A stretch of DNA of 64,000 nucleotides from Kordia aestuariivivens (lineage in GTDB: Bacteria; Bacteroidota; Bacteroidia; Flavobacteriales; Flavobacteriaceae): assembly GCF_014397005.1 (NCBI RefSeq), contig NZ_JACGWS010000001.1, forward strand, positions 186,001 through 250,000, given 5' to 3'. The translations under genes were made by a program, and so were the position numbers. The first letter of the stretch is position 1. Every line of letters starts with the position of its first letter. The notes below the pieces were generated by a model that had not been told where the DNA came from, did no database searches, and worked only from the letters and a program-made list of their open reading frames with translations. This document shows positions 31,614 through 39,935 of the stretch, one piece after another.

Positions 31614-32549
31614 TTATACTCTTTCATAAGTAAGAAAAGAGAATTCATAATTGTGCTTTTCATCTTTTTTATGAAAAGTGTTTGCTACTTCTTTCCAGTC
31701 TTTAAGTTCTATTTCAGGAAAAAAGGTGTCGCCTTCAAATTCATGATGTACACGTGTTAATTCTATTTTTGTAGCAAATGGAAGTGCTTGTTTGTATATT
31801 TCGCCACCACCAATTACAAAAGGTTCGGCATCGCTAAGTGTCGCAATACTGACAGCTTCTTTCATAGAATGCACCACAATAACACCTTTGGGGACTTTGT
31901 AGTCTTTTTGTCGTGTAATGACAATATGTGTTCTGTTTGGAAGCGGTTTTGGAAAGCTTTCAAATGTTTTACGTCCCATAATAATGTGATGACCAGACGT
32001 TAGTTTTTTAAACCGTTTTAAATCGTTACTTAAATGCCAAATCAATTTATTGTCTTTTCCAATGACATTATTTTCTGCGGCAGCAACAATTAATGATAAA
32101 GAACTTCGATCTGTAATTGCGTCAGTTTGAGGTGTATTTTCAATTTCTTGTTTTACTAATTCTTCGGCAACTTTAGTTTCTTGTGTTAGGAATTTTTGTT
32201 TGAGTTTTTCAATACGATATTCTTGTTGTGCAACTAAACGTTCAAGTTGTTTTGCTTCCCAATCTTTCCCCATGAATTTATTCGTAATGTATACATCAAA
32301 TACATGAAATAGGAAGAAAAATAACCAAGCCAATACTGCCCATACAAACCATTGCGTTCCAAAGAGTGTAATGTCTTCTCCAAATCCTAAGACGACATTT
32401 AAAAGTACTAGAAGTGCAGAACCAATAATAAATATGACCAAATGATAGTACAGACGTTTTTTTTGTCGAATACGCTTTTGAGCATTTTCAATGATAGCAA
32501 GTTGTTCTTGATCGATTTGTGTGGTAGGTTTATTTTTTTTGCCAAACAT
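31614..32549 (-). CDS. folA: 2TM-domain/dihydrofolate reductase fusion
   Basis: A 311-residue protein. Residues 1-120: short charged N-terminus, two membrane helices ('LYYHLVIFIIGSALLVLLNV', 'WFVWAVLAWLFFFLFHVFDV') and a coiled coil, matching the Bacteroidota 2TM domain. Residues 150-311: complete DHFR with 'LIVAAAENNVIGKDNKLIWH', 'DLKRFKKLTSGHHIIMGRKT', 'LPNRTHIVIT', 'FVIGGGEIY' and 'RVHHEFEGDTFFPEI'. There is no Met at the DHFR boundary to allow separate translation. DHFR reduces dihydrofolate to tetrahydrofolate; thyA lies 3.7 kb upstream on the same strand. The fusion would tether the enzyme to the inner membrane. Confidence 0.9.
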   Translation of the reverse strand: MFGKKNKPTTQIDQEQLAIIENAQKRIRQKKRLYYHLVIFIIGSALLVLLNVVLGFGEDITLFGTQWFVWAVLAWLFFFLFHVFDVYITNKFMGKDWEAKQLERLVAQQEYRIEKLKQKFLTQETKVAEELVKQEIENTPQTDAITDRSSLSLIVAAAENNVIGKDNKLIWHLSNDLKRFKKLTSGHHIIMGRKTFESFPKPLPNRTHIVITRQKDYKVPKGVIVVHSMKEAVSIATLSDAEPFVIGGGEIYKQALPFATKIELTRVHHEFEGDTFFPEIELKDWKEVANTFHKKDEKHNYEFSFLTYERV

Positions 32550-32562
32550 GTATGCGGGTTTT

Positions 32563-33051
32563 CTAGTCGTTTACAGCATTTCTAAGTAATCTATCTGCTT
32601 GAAGCGTTAGTGAATACGCAGCATTTACAGCGTTTCCTTGATGCGTTCCACGAGAAAATGCAGGTAAGGTTTTCACGATTCTTAGTACTTCGGCTTTTAG
32701 TGAACTATTGTTTGTGCGTACACCAACATTTTCCACATTTCCTTGTTTGTTTACAATAAAACGAATGTATACAGTATTATTTTCGCCATTTCTTTGGTTA
32801 GATACGGAACGTGCAATGTCTTTGTTGAATGCTTTTTGAATGAAATCTTCAATTTTATCAGCAGTACATTTATTTTGCTTTTTTGAAATACTTGCGTTTT
32901 CACAACCTTCTAACAATGGTGCTTTATCCATCACTGCAAAGTGAATAGTTCCATTGGCAGCAACTTTAGGTGTTGACATATCGGTTGCTTTTTGAGCAAA
33001 CCCAATTTGTATTGTTAGGCAAAATAAAGCAGGAATAATAAATTTTTTCAT
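32563..33051 (-). CDS. Secreted TonB C-terminal-domain-like protein
   Basis: A 162-residue protein with signal peptide (1-20, ending 'IGFAQ'). The C-terminal half ('TVYIRFIVNKQGNVENVGVR', 'LKAEVLRIVKTLPAFSRGTH', 'VNAAYSLTL') is the TonB-C pattern, but instead of an inner-membrane anchor and Pro-rich spacer there is a cleavable signal and a Cys-containing segment ('APLLEGCENASISKKQNKCT'). It is therefore probably a soluble periplasmic protein. ATG at 33051 is used in place of a GTG one codon earlier. Two larger relatives lie at 34418 and 35329. Confidence 0.78.
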   Translation of the reverse strand: MKKFIIPALFCLTIQIGFAQKATDMSTPKVAANGTIHFAVMDKAPLLEGCENASISKKQNKCTADKIEDFIQKAFNKDIARSVSNQRNGENNTVYIRFIVNKQGNVENVGVRTNNSSLKAEVLRIVKTLPAFSRGTHQGNAVNAAYSLTLQADRLLRNAVND

Positions 33052-33399
33052 CACGATATAAATTTTAATGATATAAAGATACTTTTCTTTTTTGAATACT
33101 ACATTCCGATGATACGAAAAGATAAAGTTTCACTATGAAATGCACTTTTTTTAGATGAATGTAATTTGATCAGTTTTATGAAAATGTAAAAATTACGAAA
33201 ACGATGTCGCTGAAAATCAAGGGAAAAGCATCTGTTTTTCGGGTTGTTAATCTGTCAATTAAAGGGCGCCTTTTTTCAATTCTTTTTTGTTTTGAAACCT
33301 ATTTTTTATCAAAATCATAATTCTTTCATTTTTGTGGGATTAATTATATGTTTGCCAAAAATTCTTATATACATTTGACCTTATTAAACTCTTGAAATT
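33052..33399. other. Intergenic region upstream of the isoamylase-like gene
   Basis: No gene seen in 348 bases. TACATTTG at 33370-33377 is a perfect -7 box 22 bases before the ATG at 33400, though a TTG at the proper distance is missing. ATTTGACCTTATTAAA (33373-33388) is identical to 24475-24490 before the amidohydrolase gene. Confidence 0.5.
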
Positions 33400-33696
33400 A
33401 TGGGAATTAAAAAACAATATTTAAAAAGCAAACCACTTTGCAAAGTAACATTTAGTGTTGCAGCAAAAGAAGCAGAAGCGGTTTCTGTAGTTGGAAATTT
33501 TAATGAATGGAATACAGAAGCAACAAGCTTAAAAAAGTTAAAAAACGGAACTTTTAAAGGAACGGTTGATTTAGAAAAAGACAACGAATATGAATTTAGA
33601 TATTTAGTTGACGGCGCATATACAAACGACGAACAAGCAGATTCGTATAAGTGGAATGACTATGCAGCCGCAGAAAACGGAGTTTTAAGTTTATAA
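33400..33696 (+). CDS. Isoamylase early-set (CBM48-like) protein
   Basis: A 98-residue single-domain protein. 'CKVTFSVAAKEAEAVSVVGN', 'FNEWNTEATSLKKLKNGTFK' and 'YEFRYLVDGAYTNDEQADSY' is the early-set glycogen-binding domain pattern seen in AMPK beta and isoamylases. It has no catalytic domain and no signal peptide, so it probably binds alpha-glucan or acts as a small regulatory subunit in the cytosol. Its own promoter and a bidirectional terminator flank it. Confidence 0.88.
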   Translation: MGIKKQYLKSKPLCKVTFSVAAKEAEAVSVVGNFNEWNTEATSLKKLKNGTFKGTVDLEKDNEYEFRYLVDGAYTNDEQADSYKWNDYAAAENGVLSL

Positions 33697-33715
33697 TTTG
33701 ATTCAACTTTTATAA

Positions 33716-33748
33716 CAAAGCCTTCTAGGAAACTAGAAGGCTTTGTTG
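33716..33748. terminator. Bidirectional terminator
   Basis: CAAAGCCTTCTAG-GAAA-CTAGAAGGCTTTG, 13 base pairs, between the convergent genes at 33400 and 33751. Confidence 0.88.
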
Positions 33749-33750
33749 GT

Positions 33751-34344
33751 TTATAACTTCTTCAATAACTCTCGTTTCACGCGACTAAACCATTCGTAGC
33801 GTAAAATACTGAGTACAATACTGTCGCGTCTGCCATCTACGGAAGCGCAATTACTTCGTAACACGCCTTCCACGGTACAGCCGATACTTTTCATGGCGGC
33901 AATACTACGTTTGTTATTATTGTCAGCTCTAAATTCCACACGCTGTACTTTCATGTGTTCAAAAGCAAATTGAAGCAGTAAGAATTTACAATTTTTGTTT
34001 AAGCCAGTTCCTTGGAATTCGTTTCCATACCAAGTATATCCTAATGAAACGGTTTCGTGATTTTGGTGAAAATCGTAAAATCGGGTAGTGCCTGCGTAAG
34101 TTTTAAAGCGTTTGTCATACACAATAAAAGGATAGGCTTCTTCATTGGCTCTTCCTTCCAAAGCCAATTCCATATATTTTTTAAGATTTGCTTCTCCGTT
34201 GCCTGGTGTCAGTGAATATTTCCATAACTCAGGTTCTTTGAGTGAAAACGGTAACAAATGTTCATAATCATCTGCCTGTAAAGGTCGCAATTGTACAAAA
34301 CCGTTATCTAAAATATAATTTTTCTTGAAGTCTAATAATATCAT
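33751..34344 (-). CDS. GNAT family N-acetyltransferase (RimJ/RimL type)
   Basis: A 197-residue cytosolic protein. 'VQLRPLQADDYEHLLPFSLK' begins the fold, 'ETVSLGYTWYGNEFQGTGLN' and 'KNCKFLLLQFAFEHMKVQRV' form the acetyl-CoA-binding core, and 'FRADNNNKRSIAAMKSIGCT' is the hallmark of RimL-like enzymes that acetylate protein N-termini or small amines. Substrate unknown. It is separated from neighbours by a terminator on one side and 73 bases on the other. Confidence 0.9.
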   Translation of the reverse strand: MILLDFKKNYILDNGFVQLRPLQADDYEHLLPFSLKEPELWKYSLTPGNGEANLKKYMELALEGRANEEAYPFIVYDKRFKTYAGTTRFYDFHQNHETVSLGYTWYGNEFQGTGLNKNCKFLLLQFAFEHMKVQRVEFRADNNNKRSIAAMKSIGCTVEGVLRSNCASVDGRRDSIVLSILRYEWFSRVKRELLKKL

Positions 34345-34417
34345 ATATGATAAATTCCTTGAATAACTAAGTTACAAATCATTCTTGTAAGTCAAACTTT
34401 TTATGCTGCTTTTAATA

Positions 34418-35260
34418 CTAATTTACTTTAAAAACGATCGGTAATGTATACGGTATGGAAACTGGAGTATCTCGTAAAGAAGCTGGTTTTATTTCAGGAA
34501 GCATTTTTATAATACGTTCTACTTCACGCGCAAGCATAGGATGTGGCGCACGTACATTAACATTTGTGAGCGAACCATTTTCCGCAATGCTAAACGAAGC
34601 ATACATTTTTACGACGCCTTCTATATCTAGTTTTTCAACAACTTCAAAATCGAAATTCTCAGAAACATGTTTAGAAATAGAAGATCCAAAACATTTTCTT
34701 TGTGTTGCAAACGTAGTTTGATCTTCACAACCCGGATAGATGGCAAACTTATCAGGAACACTAAATGATTTTCTTTTAGGTTTGTAATTGTATAATGGGA
34801 TTAGTTTTTTATTAGCTCTGTCAATTTTTAAAAAAAGAGAACTACTCATAATGGCTTCTTGATTAAAAGAAGTTGAGCTTAGCGCAAATGGCAACTCATT
34901 AAGTGAAAAACTTAAAGGGACTCCAAAACTTTTCCTTTTACTTTCGTGAAATTTTATAGAAGAATCTTCAAGAAGCAACTTTTTATCAATATCATAACTT
35001 AAGATTATTTTCATGAAAATAATATCTTTTTGTGTATGCCCAATTATTTTTTCAATATCTGTAGCTTTTAAGGCTTCAAAAGCAGCATTGTTCAGTTTGT
35101 CAACTCCGCATTTAGATCTGTATTCTTCTTCTTCACAACCTTCCACAATTGGTGGTGGCGGTGGTGGCGTAGATTTTTGCTCTATTATAAATGAATCTTG
35201 TGCGTTGCAAACAAATACTAAAGAAAATAGTAAAGCCGTAAAAAGATATTTTTTCATCAT
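34418..35260 (-). CDS. Secreted protein with TonB-C-like C-terminal domain, paralogue 1
   Basis: A 280-residue protein with signal peptide ending 'VCNAQ' and a Pro-rich strip ('KSTPPPPPPIVEGCEEEE'). Two repeated units each begin with a Cys-Glu motif ('VEGCEEEEYRSKC', 'YPGCEDQTTFATQRKC'); the last 80 residues ('VVKMYASFSIAENGSLTNVN', 'LAREVERIIKMLPEIKPASL') match TonB-C. It shares its whole layout with the gene at 35329. There is no membrane anchor after signal removal. The role is unknown; energy transduction is unlikely without an anchor. Confidence 0.72.
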   Translation of the reverse strand: MMKKYLFTALLFSLVFVCNAQDSFIIEQKSTPPPPPPIVEGCEEEEYRSKCGVDKLNNAAFEALKATDIEKIIGHTQKDIIFMKIILSYDIDKKLLLEDSSIKFHESKRKSFGVPLSFSLNELPFALSSTSFNQEAIMSSSLFLKIDRANKKLIPLYNYKPKRKSFSVPDKFAIYPGCEDQTTFATQRKCFGSSISKHVSENFDFEVVEKLDIEGVVKMYASFSIAENGSLTNVNVRAPHPMLAREVERIIKMLPEIKPASLRDTPVSIPYTLPIVFKVN

Positions 35261-35328
35261 AATATTTTGGTGGAAAAAGTGTGAAATTAAAGTGTAATAA
35301 TGTTTAAGTATACTGAAAGCGATGATAA

Positions 35329-36186
35329 CTAATTTTTTCTTCTTTTTCGTGAAGATTTTATTTTAAATACAATTGGAAGTGTGTACGATACATTTACAGA
35401 AACACCTTCTATGGCAGCTGGTTGCATTCGAGGAAGTCTTCTCACAACTCTTATTGCTTCTTTTTCCAACTCAGGGTGTGGAGCTCTAGAGCGTATCTCA
35501 ACAGCTTTTCCTTGTTCATTTATCTTAAAAACAACATAAATTCTTATAATACCGTCTAATTTTAATTTTTTACCCAATCGGGTATTAAAATTTTCTCCCA
35601 CAAAAGCGGATATTTTTTCAGCCATACAACGTTTTCTTTCTTTGTTTGTTGTTGCTTTTTGACAGCCTGGATATATAACGCCTATTTCTGGACCGCTAAA
35701 CGGAACTCGTTCTGGGATATGATCGTATAATGGAATGAAAATATTATTTTCTCTATCTATTTTTAGGAATAAATGACTTGCTATATAGCTATTTTGTTTC
35801 TGGGATACTGGCGCTAATTCAATTTGAAAATCTTCCAAAGGAGTTGTTGGTTCAACAGCTAAAGCCTTCATTTCAGTTTCGTGAAATTTTAAAGAAGAAC
35901 GCTCTTTGACAATTTTTCCCTCGTTATCAGTCGCAAGACTCATATTGACAAAAATGATTTCTTGTTTTGTGCTTTTAGCCACATTCAATACATCTGAAGG
36001 TGTTAAAAATGCAAACGTAGCACGCTGTAATTTTTCTCTGGAACATTCATAGATTTCTTCTTCGTATTGACAATCTTTTACAACTGTTGATTCAGCAGTA
36101 ATAGGCTTTTTAGGGGCGTCAGTTTGTGCGTTTAATACTATAGTTAAACAGAATAATAATCCTGTTAGTAATTTTTTGTGTATCAT
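35329..36186 (-). CDS. Secreted protein with TonB-C-like C-terminal domain, paralogue 2
   Basis: A 285-residue paralogue of the 34418 gene: signal peptide ending 'VLNAQ', 'VVKDCQYEEEIYECSREKLQ', a middle segment 'LFLKIDRENNIFIPLYDHIP', 'GVIYPGCQKATTNKERKRCM' and a TonB-C end 'IIRIYVVFKINEQGKAVEIR', 'LEKEAIRVVRRLPRMQPAAI'. The conserved cysteine pairs suggest disulfides. It follows thyA after 22 bases, so it may be on the same transcript. A very basic tail (SSRKRRKN) ends the protein. Confidence 0.72.
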   Translation of the reverse strand: MIHKKLLTGLLFCLTIVLNAQTDAPKKPITAESTVVKDCQYEEEIYECSREKLQRATFAFLTPSDVLNVAKSTKQEIIFVNMSLATDNEGKIVKERSSLKFHETEMKALAVEPTTPLEDFQIELAPVSQKQNSYIASHLFLKIDRENNIFIPLYDHIPERVPFSGPEIGVIYPGCQKATTNKERKRCMAEKISAFVGENFNTRLGKKLKLDGIIRIYVVFKINEQGKAVEIRSRAPHPELEKEAIRVVRRLPRMQPAAIEGVSVNVSYTLPIVFKIKSSRKRRKN

Positions 36187-36208
36187 AAATGTGTGTAAAG
36201 TAATAATA

Positions 36209-37033
36209 TTAAACAGCTACTGCACCTTTGATGCGTGGATGCGGATTGTAATTAACGAGTTCAAAATCTTCAAAAGTAAAGTCGAAAATACTCTTAATTT
36301 CTGGATTCATTTTCATTGTTGGTAATGGACGTGGTTTTCTTGATAATTGTAATGCTAATTGCTCAAAGTGATTGCTGTAAATATGCGCATCACCAAATGT
36401 GTGAATGAAATCGCCCGCTTCATATCCGCAAACTTGTGCCATCATCATCGTTAATAACGCATACGAAGCAATATTAAATGGAACGCCCAAGAAAATATCT
36501 GCACTTCGTTGATATAGTTGACATGATAATTTTCCATTCGCTACATAAAATTGAAAAAACGCATGGCATGGTGGCAAAGCTGCTTTTCCATTTGCTACAT
36601 TTTCTCTGAATGAAATTTTCGTATTTGGCAATACACTCGGATTCCATGCAGAAACCATCATACGCCTGCTATCTGGATTATTTTTTAGGGTGTCAATTAC
36701 GTTTGCTAATTGATCAATACTTTCGCTATTCCAGTTGCGCCATTGATGTCCGTATACTGGACCAAGATCACCATTTTCATCTGCCCAAGCGTCCCAAATT
36801 TTCACGCCGTTGTCTTGTAAATATTTAATATTCGTATCACCTTTAATAAACCATAACAATTCATGAATGATCGATTTTAAGTGTAATTTTTTCGTTGTTA
36901 CCATCGGAAAACCTTCGCTGAGGTCAAAACGCATTTGATGCCCAAATACACTTTTGGTACCAGTTCCTGTACGATCTTCTTTTTCATTCCCGTTTTCTAG
37001 TACATGTTTGACTAAGTCTAAATATTGTCTCAT
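36209..37033 (-). CDS. thyA: Thymidylate synthase
   Basis: A 274-residue enzyme starting [15 protein letters not shown]; a 26-codon upstream extension is rejected. '[20 protein letters not shown]' binds phosphate, catalytic Cys156 is in '[11 protein letters not shown]', '[20 protein letters not shown]' binds dUMP, and the final '[20 protein letters not shown]' is standard. It makes dTMP from dUMP with methylene-tetrahydrofolate, giving dihydrofolate for the DHFR encoded at 31614. It lies just beyond a nucleoside transporter on the same strand. Confidence 0.97.
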   Translation of the reverse strand: MRQYLDLVKHVLENGNEKEDRTGTGTKSVFGHQMRFDLSEGFPMVTTKKLHLKSIIHELLWFIKGDTNIKYLQDNGVKIWDAWADENGDLGPVYGHQWRNWNSESIDQLANVIDTLKNNPDSRRMMVSAWNPSVLPNTKISFRENVANGKAALPPCHAFFQFYVANGKLSCQLYQRSADIFLGVPFNIASYALLTMMMAQVCGYEAGDFIHTFGDAHIYSNHFEQLALQLSRKPRPLPTMKMNPEIKSIFDFTFEDFELVNYNPHPRIKGAVAV

Positions 37034-37148
37034 GATGGTTTCTTTTAATAATGGTGCAACACAATTTTTGTAGTGTGTAAAAATAAAAAAAACGCGTTGA
37101 TTATAAACCAAAGCGTTTGTATTTTATTAATAGGTTATTAACTATACT

Positions 37149-39185
37149 TTATCCAACTATCATTCCAGCAATAGTAGCTGAAATTAACGAAGCAATTGTT
37201 CCTCCAATTAATGCTTTCATTCCGAATTCAGACAATGTTTTTCGTTGTCCTGGTGCTAGTGAGCCAATTCCTCCAATTTGTATTCCGATAGAAGCAAAGT
37301 TGGCAAATCCACATAACATATACGTCGCCATAATAATAGATTTATCATACGCTAAGTGCGAAGCGTTTGCTGCATTTTTTAAATCTGCTAATTGAATGTA
37401 TCCAATAAATTCACTGGCGGCTAATTTAATTCCTAATAATTGTCCCATCAGCATCATATCTTCTTTCGCAACACCAATTAACCACATTAACGGCGCAAAA
37501 ACAGTTCCGAGAATAGCTTCTAGTGAAAATCTAGGATACGGTGTGTTTGCTGCCATCCAATCGTTTAGGGAAGTTACATCACCAATCCAACCAAAAATTC
37601 CGTTGATCATGGCAATGAACGCGACAAATACTAATAACATGGCACCAACATTTACGGCAAGTTTCAAACCTTCCGTAGTTCCGTTTGAAATTGCATCTAA
37701 AATATTTGAACCTATTTTTTCTTGTGATACTTCAATATCATTATTAATTTTTTCCGTTTGTGGATATAATATTTTAGAAATCACAATCGCACCCGGCGCT
37801 GCCATTACGGAAGCTGCTAATAAGTGTTTCGCGTAAAATAAACGTAAAGCCGGATCGTCTCCACCTAAAAATCCGATGTATGCTGCTAAAACGGCTCCTG
37901 CAACTGTTGCCATTCCACCGATCATAACGAGCAGAATTTCGGAACGCGTCATTTTTTCCAAATAGGCTTTTATCAATAATGGTGCTTCTGTTTGACCTAA
38001 AAAGATATTTCCGGCAACGGATAAACTTTCAGCTCCAGAAATTCCTAAGATTTTTGTCAATACCCAAGCCATTCCTTTTACAACTTTCTGAATAACTCCT
38101 AAATAAAATAATACAGAAGTGAGGGCAGAGAAGAAGATAATAGTTGGTAATACTTGAAACGCAAAGATGAATCCATATGAATTCACGTCCATTACGCCAC
38201 TAAATAAAAATTCGCTTCCTGCTCTTGTATAATCTAGAATGTTGATAAAAACTTGACCTACGCTTTCAAAAATAGTTTTAACGAAATCAATTTTTAATAC
38301 GGCAATGGCAATTAATAATTGAAAAGTTAATCCAATACCAACCGTTCTCCAGTTAATTGCTTTCCTGTTTTTACTGAATAAGAACGCTATAAAGATTAAG
38401 GTAATCATTCCTAAAATACCTCTCCAAAGACTCGTGAATGAGATACCTTGACTTTCGATAATTGTACTTTCAACTGTAGTTGGAACAATATAATCAGGAT
38501 GGTTTTTTGATACAAAAGAATAAACTTGATTCGCACCTTTTTTGATTTTCAAGGTTTGCTCTGTTTCTTCTATAATCTCGTAGTAAACGTCAATATTTGT
38601 TGGAACTTTTTGTTTAAATACCAATAAATTATTGTTTTGCAACCAATATCCTTTATTGAATGTATTGTCTAGGTTGCTTATGTATGAACCATCTTTATTA
38701 AGACTTAAAAAATCTTTTCCTTTTGAGAATTGTCTTGTTTCCTTAATACTGTCAGGATATTTTTTAAGATCCTCATACACAATATTACTCGTCAGTTGCC
38801 AATTTGCACCATCAGCTTTTGCGATATTTTCTTTTGTAAATTGATACGAAACACCTTTTTCATTAAATACTAAAGTAGAATCGGTGAGTGAAGTAATTTT
38901 GTATTTGCGGATGGTATCTGTTGGCGTATTGTAATAAAAAACCAATAAATTATTCTGATAAATATAATCACCACTAGCTTTTAAGTTGTCTTTTGCAGCA
39001 AGTTGATATTGAAATTCTCCTTTATCTAATGTAAGTTGGTCATTAGCAGTCGTAGGAATGATGCTTTCGTTTAAAGAATTTTGAATGCTATTAAAATTCC
39101 ACGTTCCATCAATTTCAACTTCTTGTGCCTGTACGCTAAAAAGCACACAACACATCATAATAATACTTGCTACAAATTTTTGCAT
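37149..39185 (-). CDS. Concentrative nucleoside transporter (NupC/CNT) with N-terminal periplasmic domain
   Basis: A 678-residue protein starting MQKFVASIIMM. Residues 1-20 are a signal peptide ('VLFSVQAQ'), 25-235 a soluble beta-rich region of two lipocalin-like repeats ('IDGTWNFNS', 'LLVFYYNTPTDTI', 'GYWLQNNNLLVFKQ'), and 250-678 the CNT transporter: 'GVMDVNSYGFIFAFQVLPTI', 'SLSVAGNIFLGQTEAPLLIK', 'MATVAGAVLAAYIGF' and 'LCGFANFASIGIQIGGIGSL'. Most bacterial CNTs are about 400 residues, so the N-terminal domain is an addition. It imports nucleosides with Na+ or H+. The bifunctional nuclease gene ends 13 bases upstream and thyA follows. Confidence 0.9.
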   Translation of the reverse strand: MQKFVASIIMMCCVLFSVQAQEVEIDGTWNFNSIQNSLNESIIPTTANDQLTLDKGEFQYQLAAKDNLKASGDYIYQNNLLVFYYNTPTDTIRKYKITSLTDSTLVFNEKGVSYQFTKENIAKADGANWQLTSNIVYEDLKKYPDSIKETRQFSKGKDFLSLNKDGSYISNLDNTFNKGYWLQNNNLLVFKQKVPTNIDVYYEIIEETEQTLKIKKGANQVYSFVSKNHPDYIVPTTVESTIIESQGISFTSLWRGILGMITLIFIAFLFSKNRKAINWRTVGIGLTFQLLIAIAVLKIDFVKTIFESVGQVFINILDYTRAGSEFLFSGVMDVNSYGFIFAFQVLPTIIFFSALTSVLFYLGVIQKVVKGMAWVLTKILGISGAESLSVAGNIFLGQTEAPLLIKAYLEKMTRSEILLVMIGGMATVAGAVLAAYIGFLGGDDPALRLFYAKHLLAASVMAAPGAIVISKILYPQTEKINNDIEVSQEKIGSNILDAISNGTTEGLKLAVNVGAMLLVFVAFIAMINGIFGWIGDVTSLNDWMAANTPYPRFSLEAILGTVFAPLMWLIGVAKEDMMLMGQLLGIKLAASEFIGYIQLADLKNAANASHLAYDKSIIMATYMLCGFANFASIGIQIGGIGSLAPGQRKTLSEFGMKALIGGTIASLISATIAGMIVG

Positions 39186-39198
39186 TTGAATAGGTGTT

Positions 39199-39840
39199 TT
39201 ATTTTTTGTCTTCTCTCTTAGAAATTTCATCTCGAAGTCTGGCGGCTTTTTCATAATCTTCATCTGCGACAGCGCCATCTAACATATTGTATAATTCTTG
39301 AAGTGAAAGCGATGTTAATGCATTATCTTCAACACTTTCTACAACGTCCATATCATCTTCTTCTGTGAAGAGTTCATCAACGACAATACTTTCTTTTTCG
39401 GCAGCTTCTTCCTCTTCTTTGGAAGTTAACTTTAAGAAAATACCAGCTTTATCTAAGATTGTTTTGTATGTAAAAATAGGCGCGTCAAAACGAAGTGCTA
39501 ACGCAATGGCGTCGGAAGTTCTCGCATCTATGATTTCTTCAATTTTATCGCGTTCGCAAATAATACTTGAGTAAAAAACGCCATCCACTAATTTGTGAAT
39601 AATTACTTGTTTTACAACAATATCAAACCGATCCGCAAAATTTTTGAATAAATCGTGTGTTAATGGTCGTGGAGGTTTTATTTCTTTTTCTAGTGCGATG
39701 GCAATTGATTGCGCTTCAAATGCGCCAATTACAATTGGTAGTTTTCGGTCTCCATCAACCTCGTTCAAAATTAGTGCGTACGCTCCATTTTGTGTTTGGC
39801 TGTATGAAATTCCCTTAATATTTAGTTTTACTAAACTCAT
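39199..39840 (-). CDS. Bifunctional nuclease (DUF151) family protein with UVR motif
   Basis: A 213-residue protein. Residues 1-130 match the BFN/DUF151 domain ('RKLPIVIGAFEAQSIAIALE', 'PRPLTHDLFKNFADRF', 'IDARTSDAIALALRFDAPIF'). An acidic linker follows, then a C-terminal UvrB/UvrC motif ('LQELYNMLDGAVADEDYEKAARLRDEISKR' region). It starts an apparent operon with the nucleoside transporter (13 bases apart). The original plant and bacterial members degrade RNA and DNA; the real substrate in Bacteroidota is not settled. Confidence 0.9.
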   Translation of the reverse strand: MSLVKLNIKGISYSQTQNGAYALILNEVDGDRKLPIVIGAFEAQSIAIALEKEIKPPRPLTHDLFKNFADRFDIVVKQVIIHKLVDGVFYSSIICERDKIEEIIDARTSDAIALALRFDAPIFTYKTILDKAGIFLKLTSKEEEEAAEKESIVVDELFTEEDDMDVVESVEDNALTSLSLQELYNMLDGAVADEDYEKAARLRDEISKREDKK

Positions 39841-39861
39841 GTGTCTTTGAATACATTGACA

Positions 39862-39908
39862 TAAAAAAAAGGCTGTCTAAAAGAAGGGATTACCCATTTT
39901 TAGACAGC
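39862..39908 (-). terminator. Terminator of the etf genes
   Basis: GGCTGTCTAAAA / TTTTAGACAGCC, 12 base pairs, with a nested GGG/CCC pair in the loop and an eight-base T run on the minus strand, 27 bases after etfA. Confidence 0.88.
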
Positions 39909-39935
39909 CCTTAGTTGGGCACAATTTAAAAAAAA

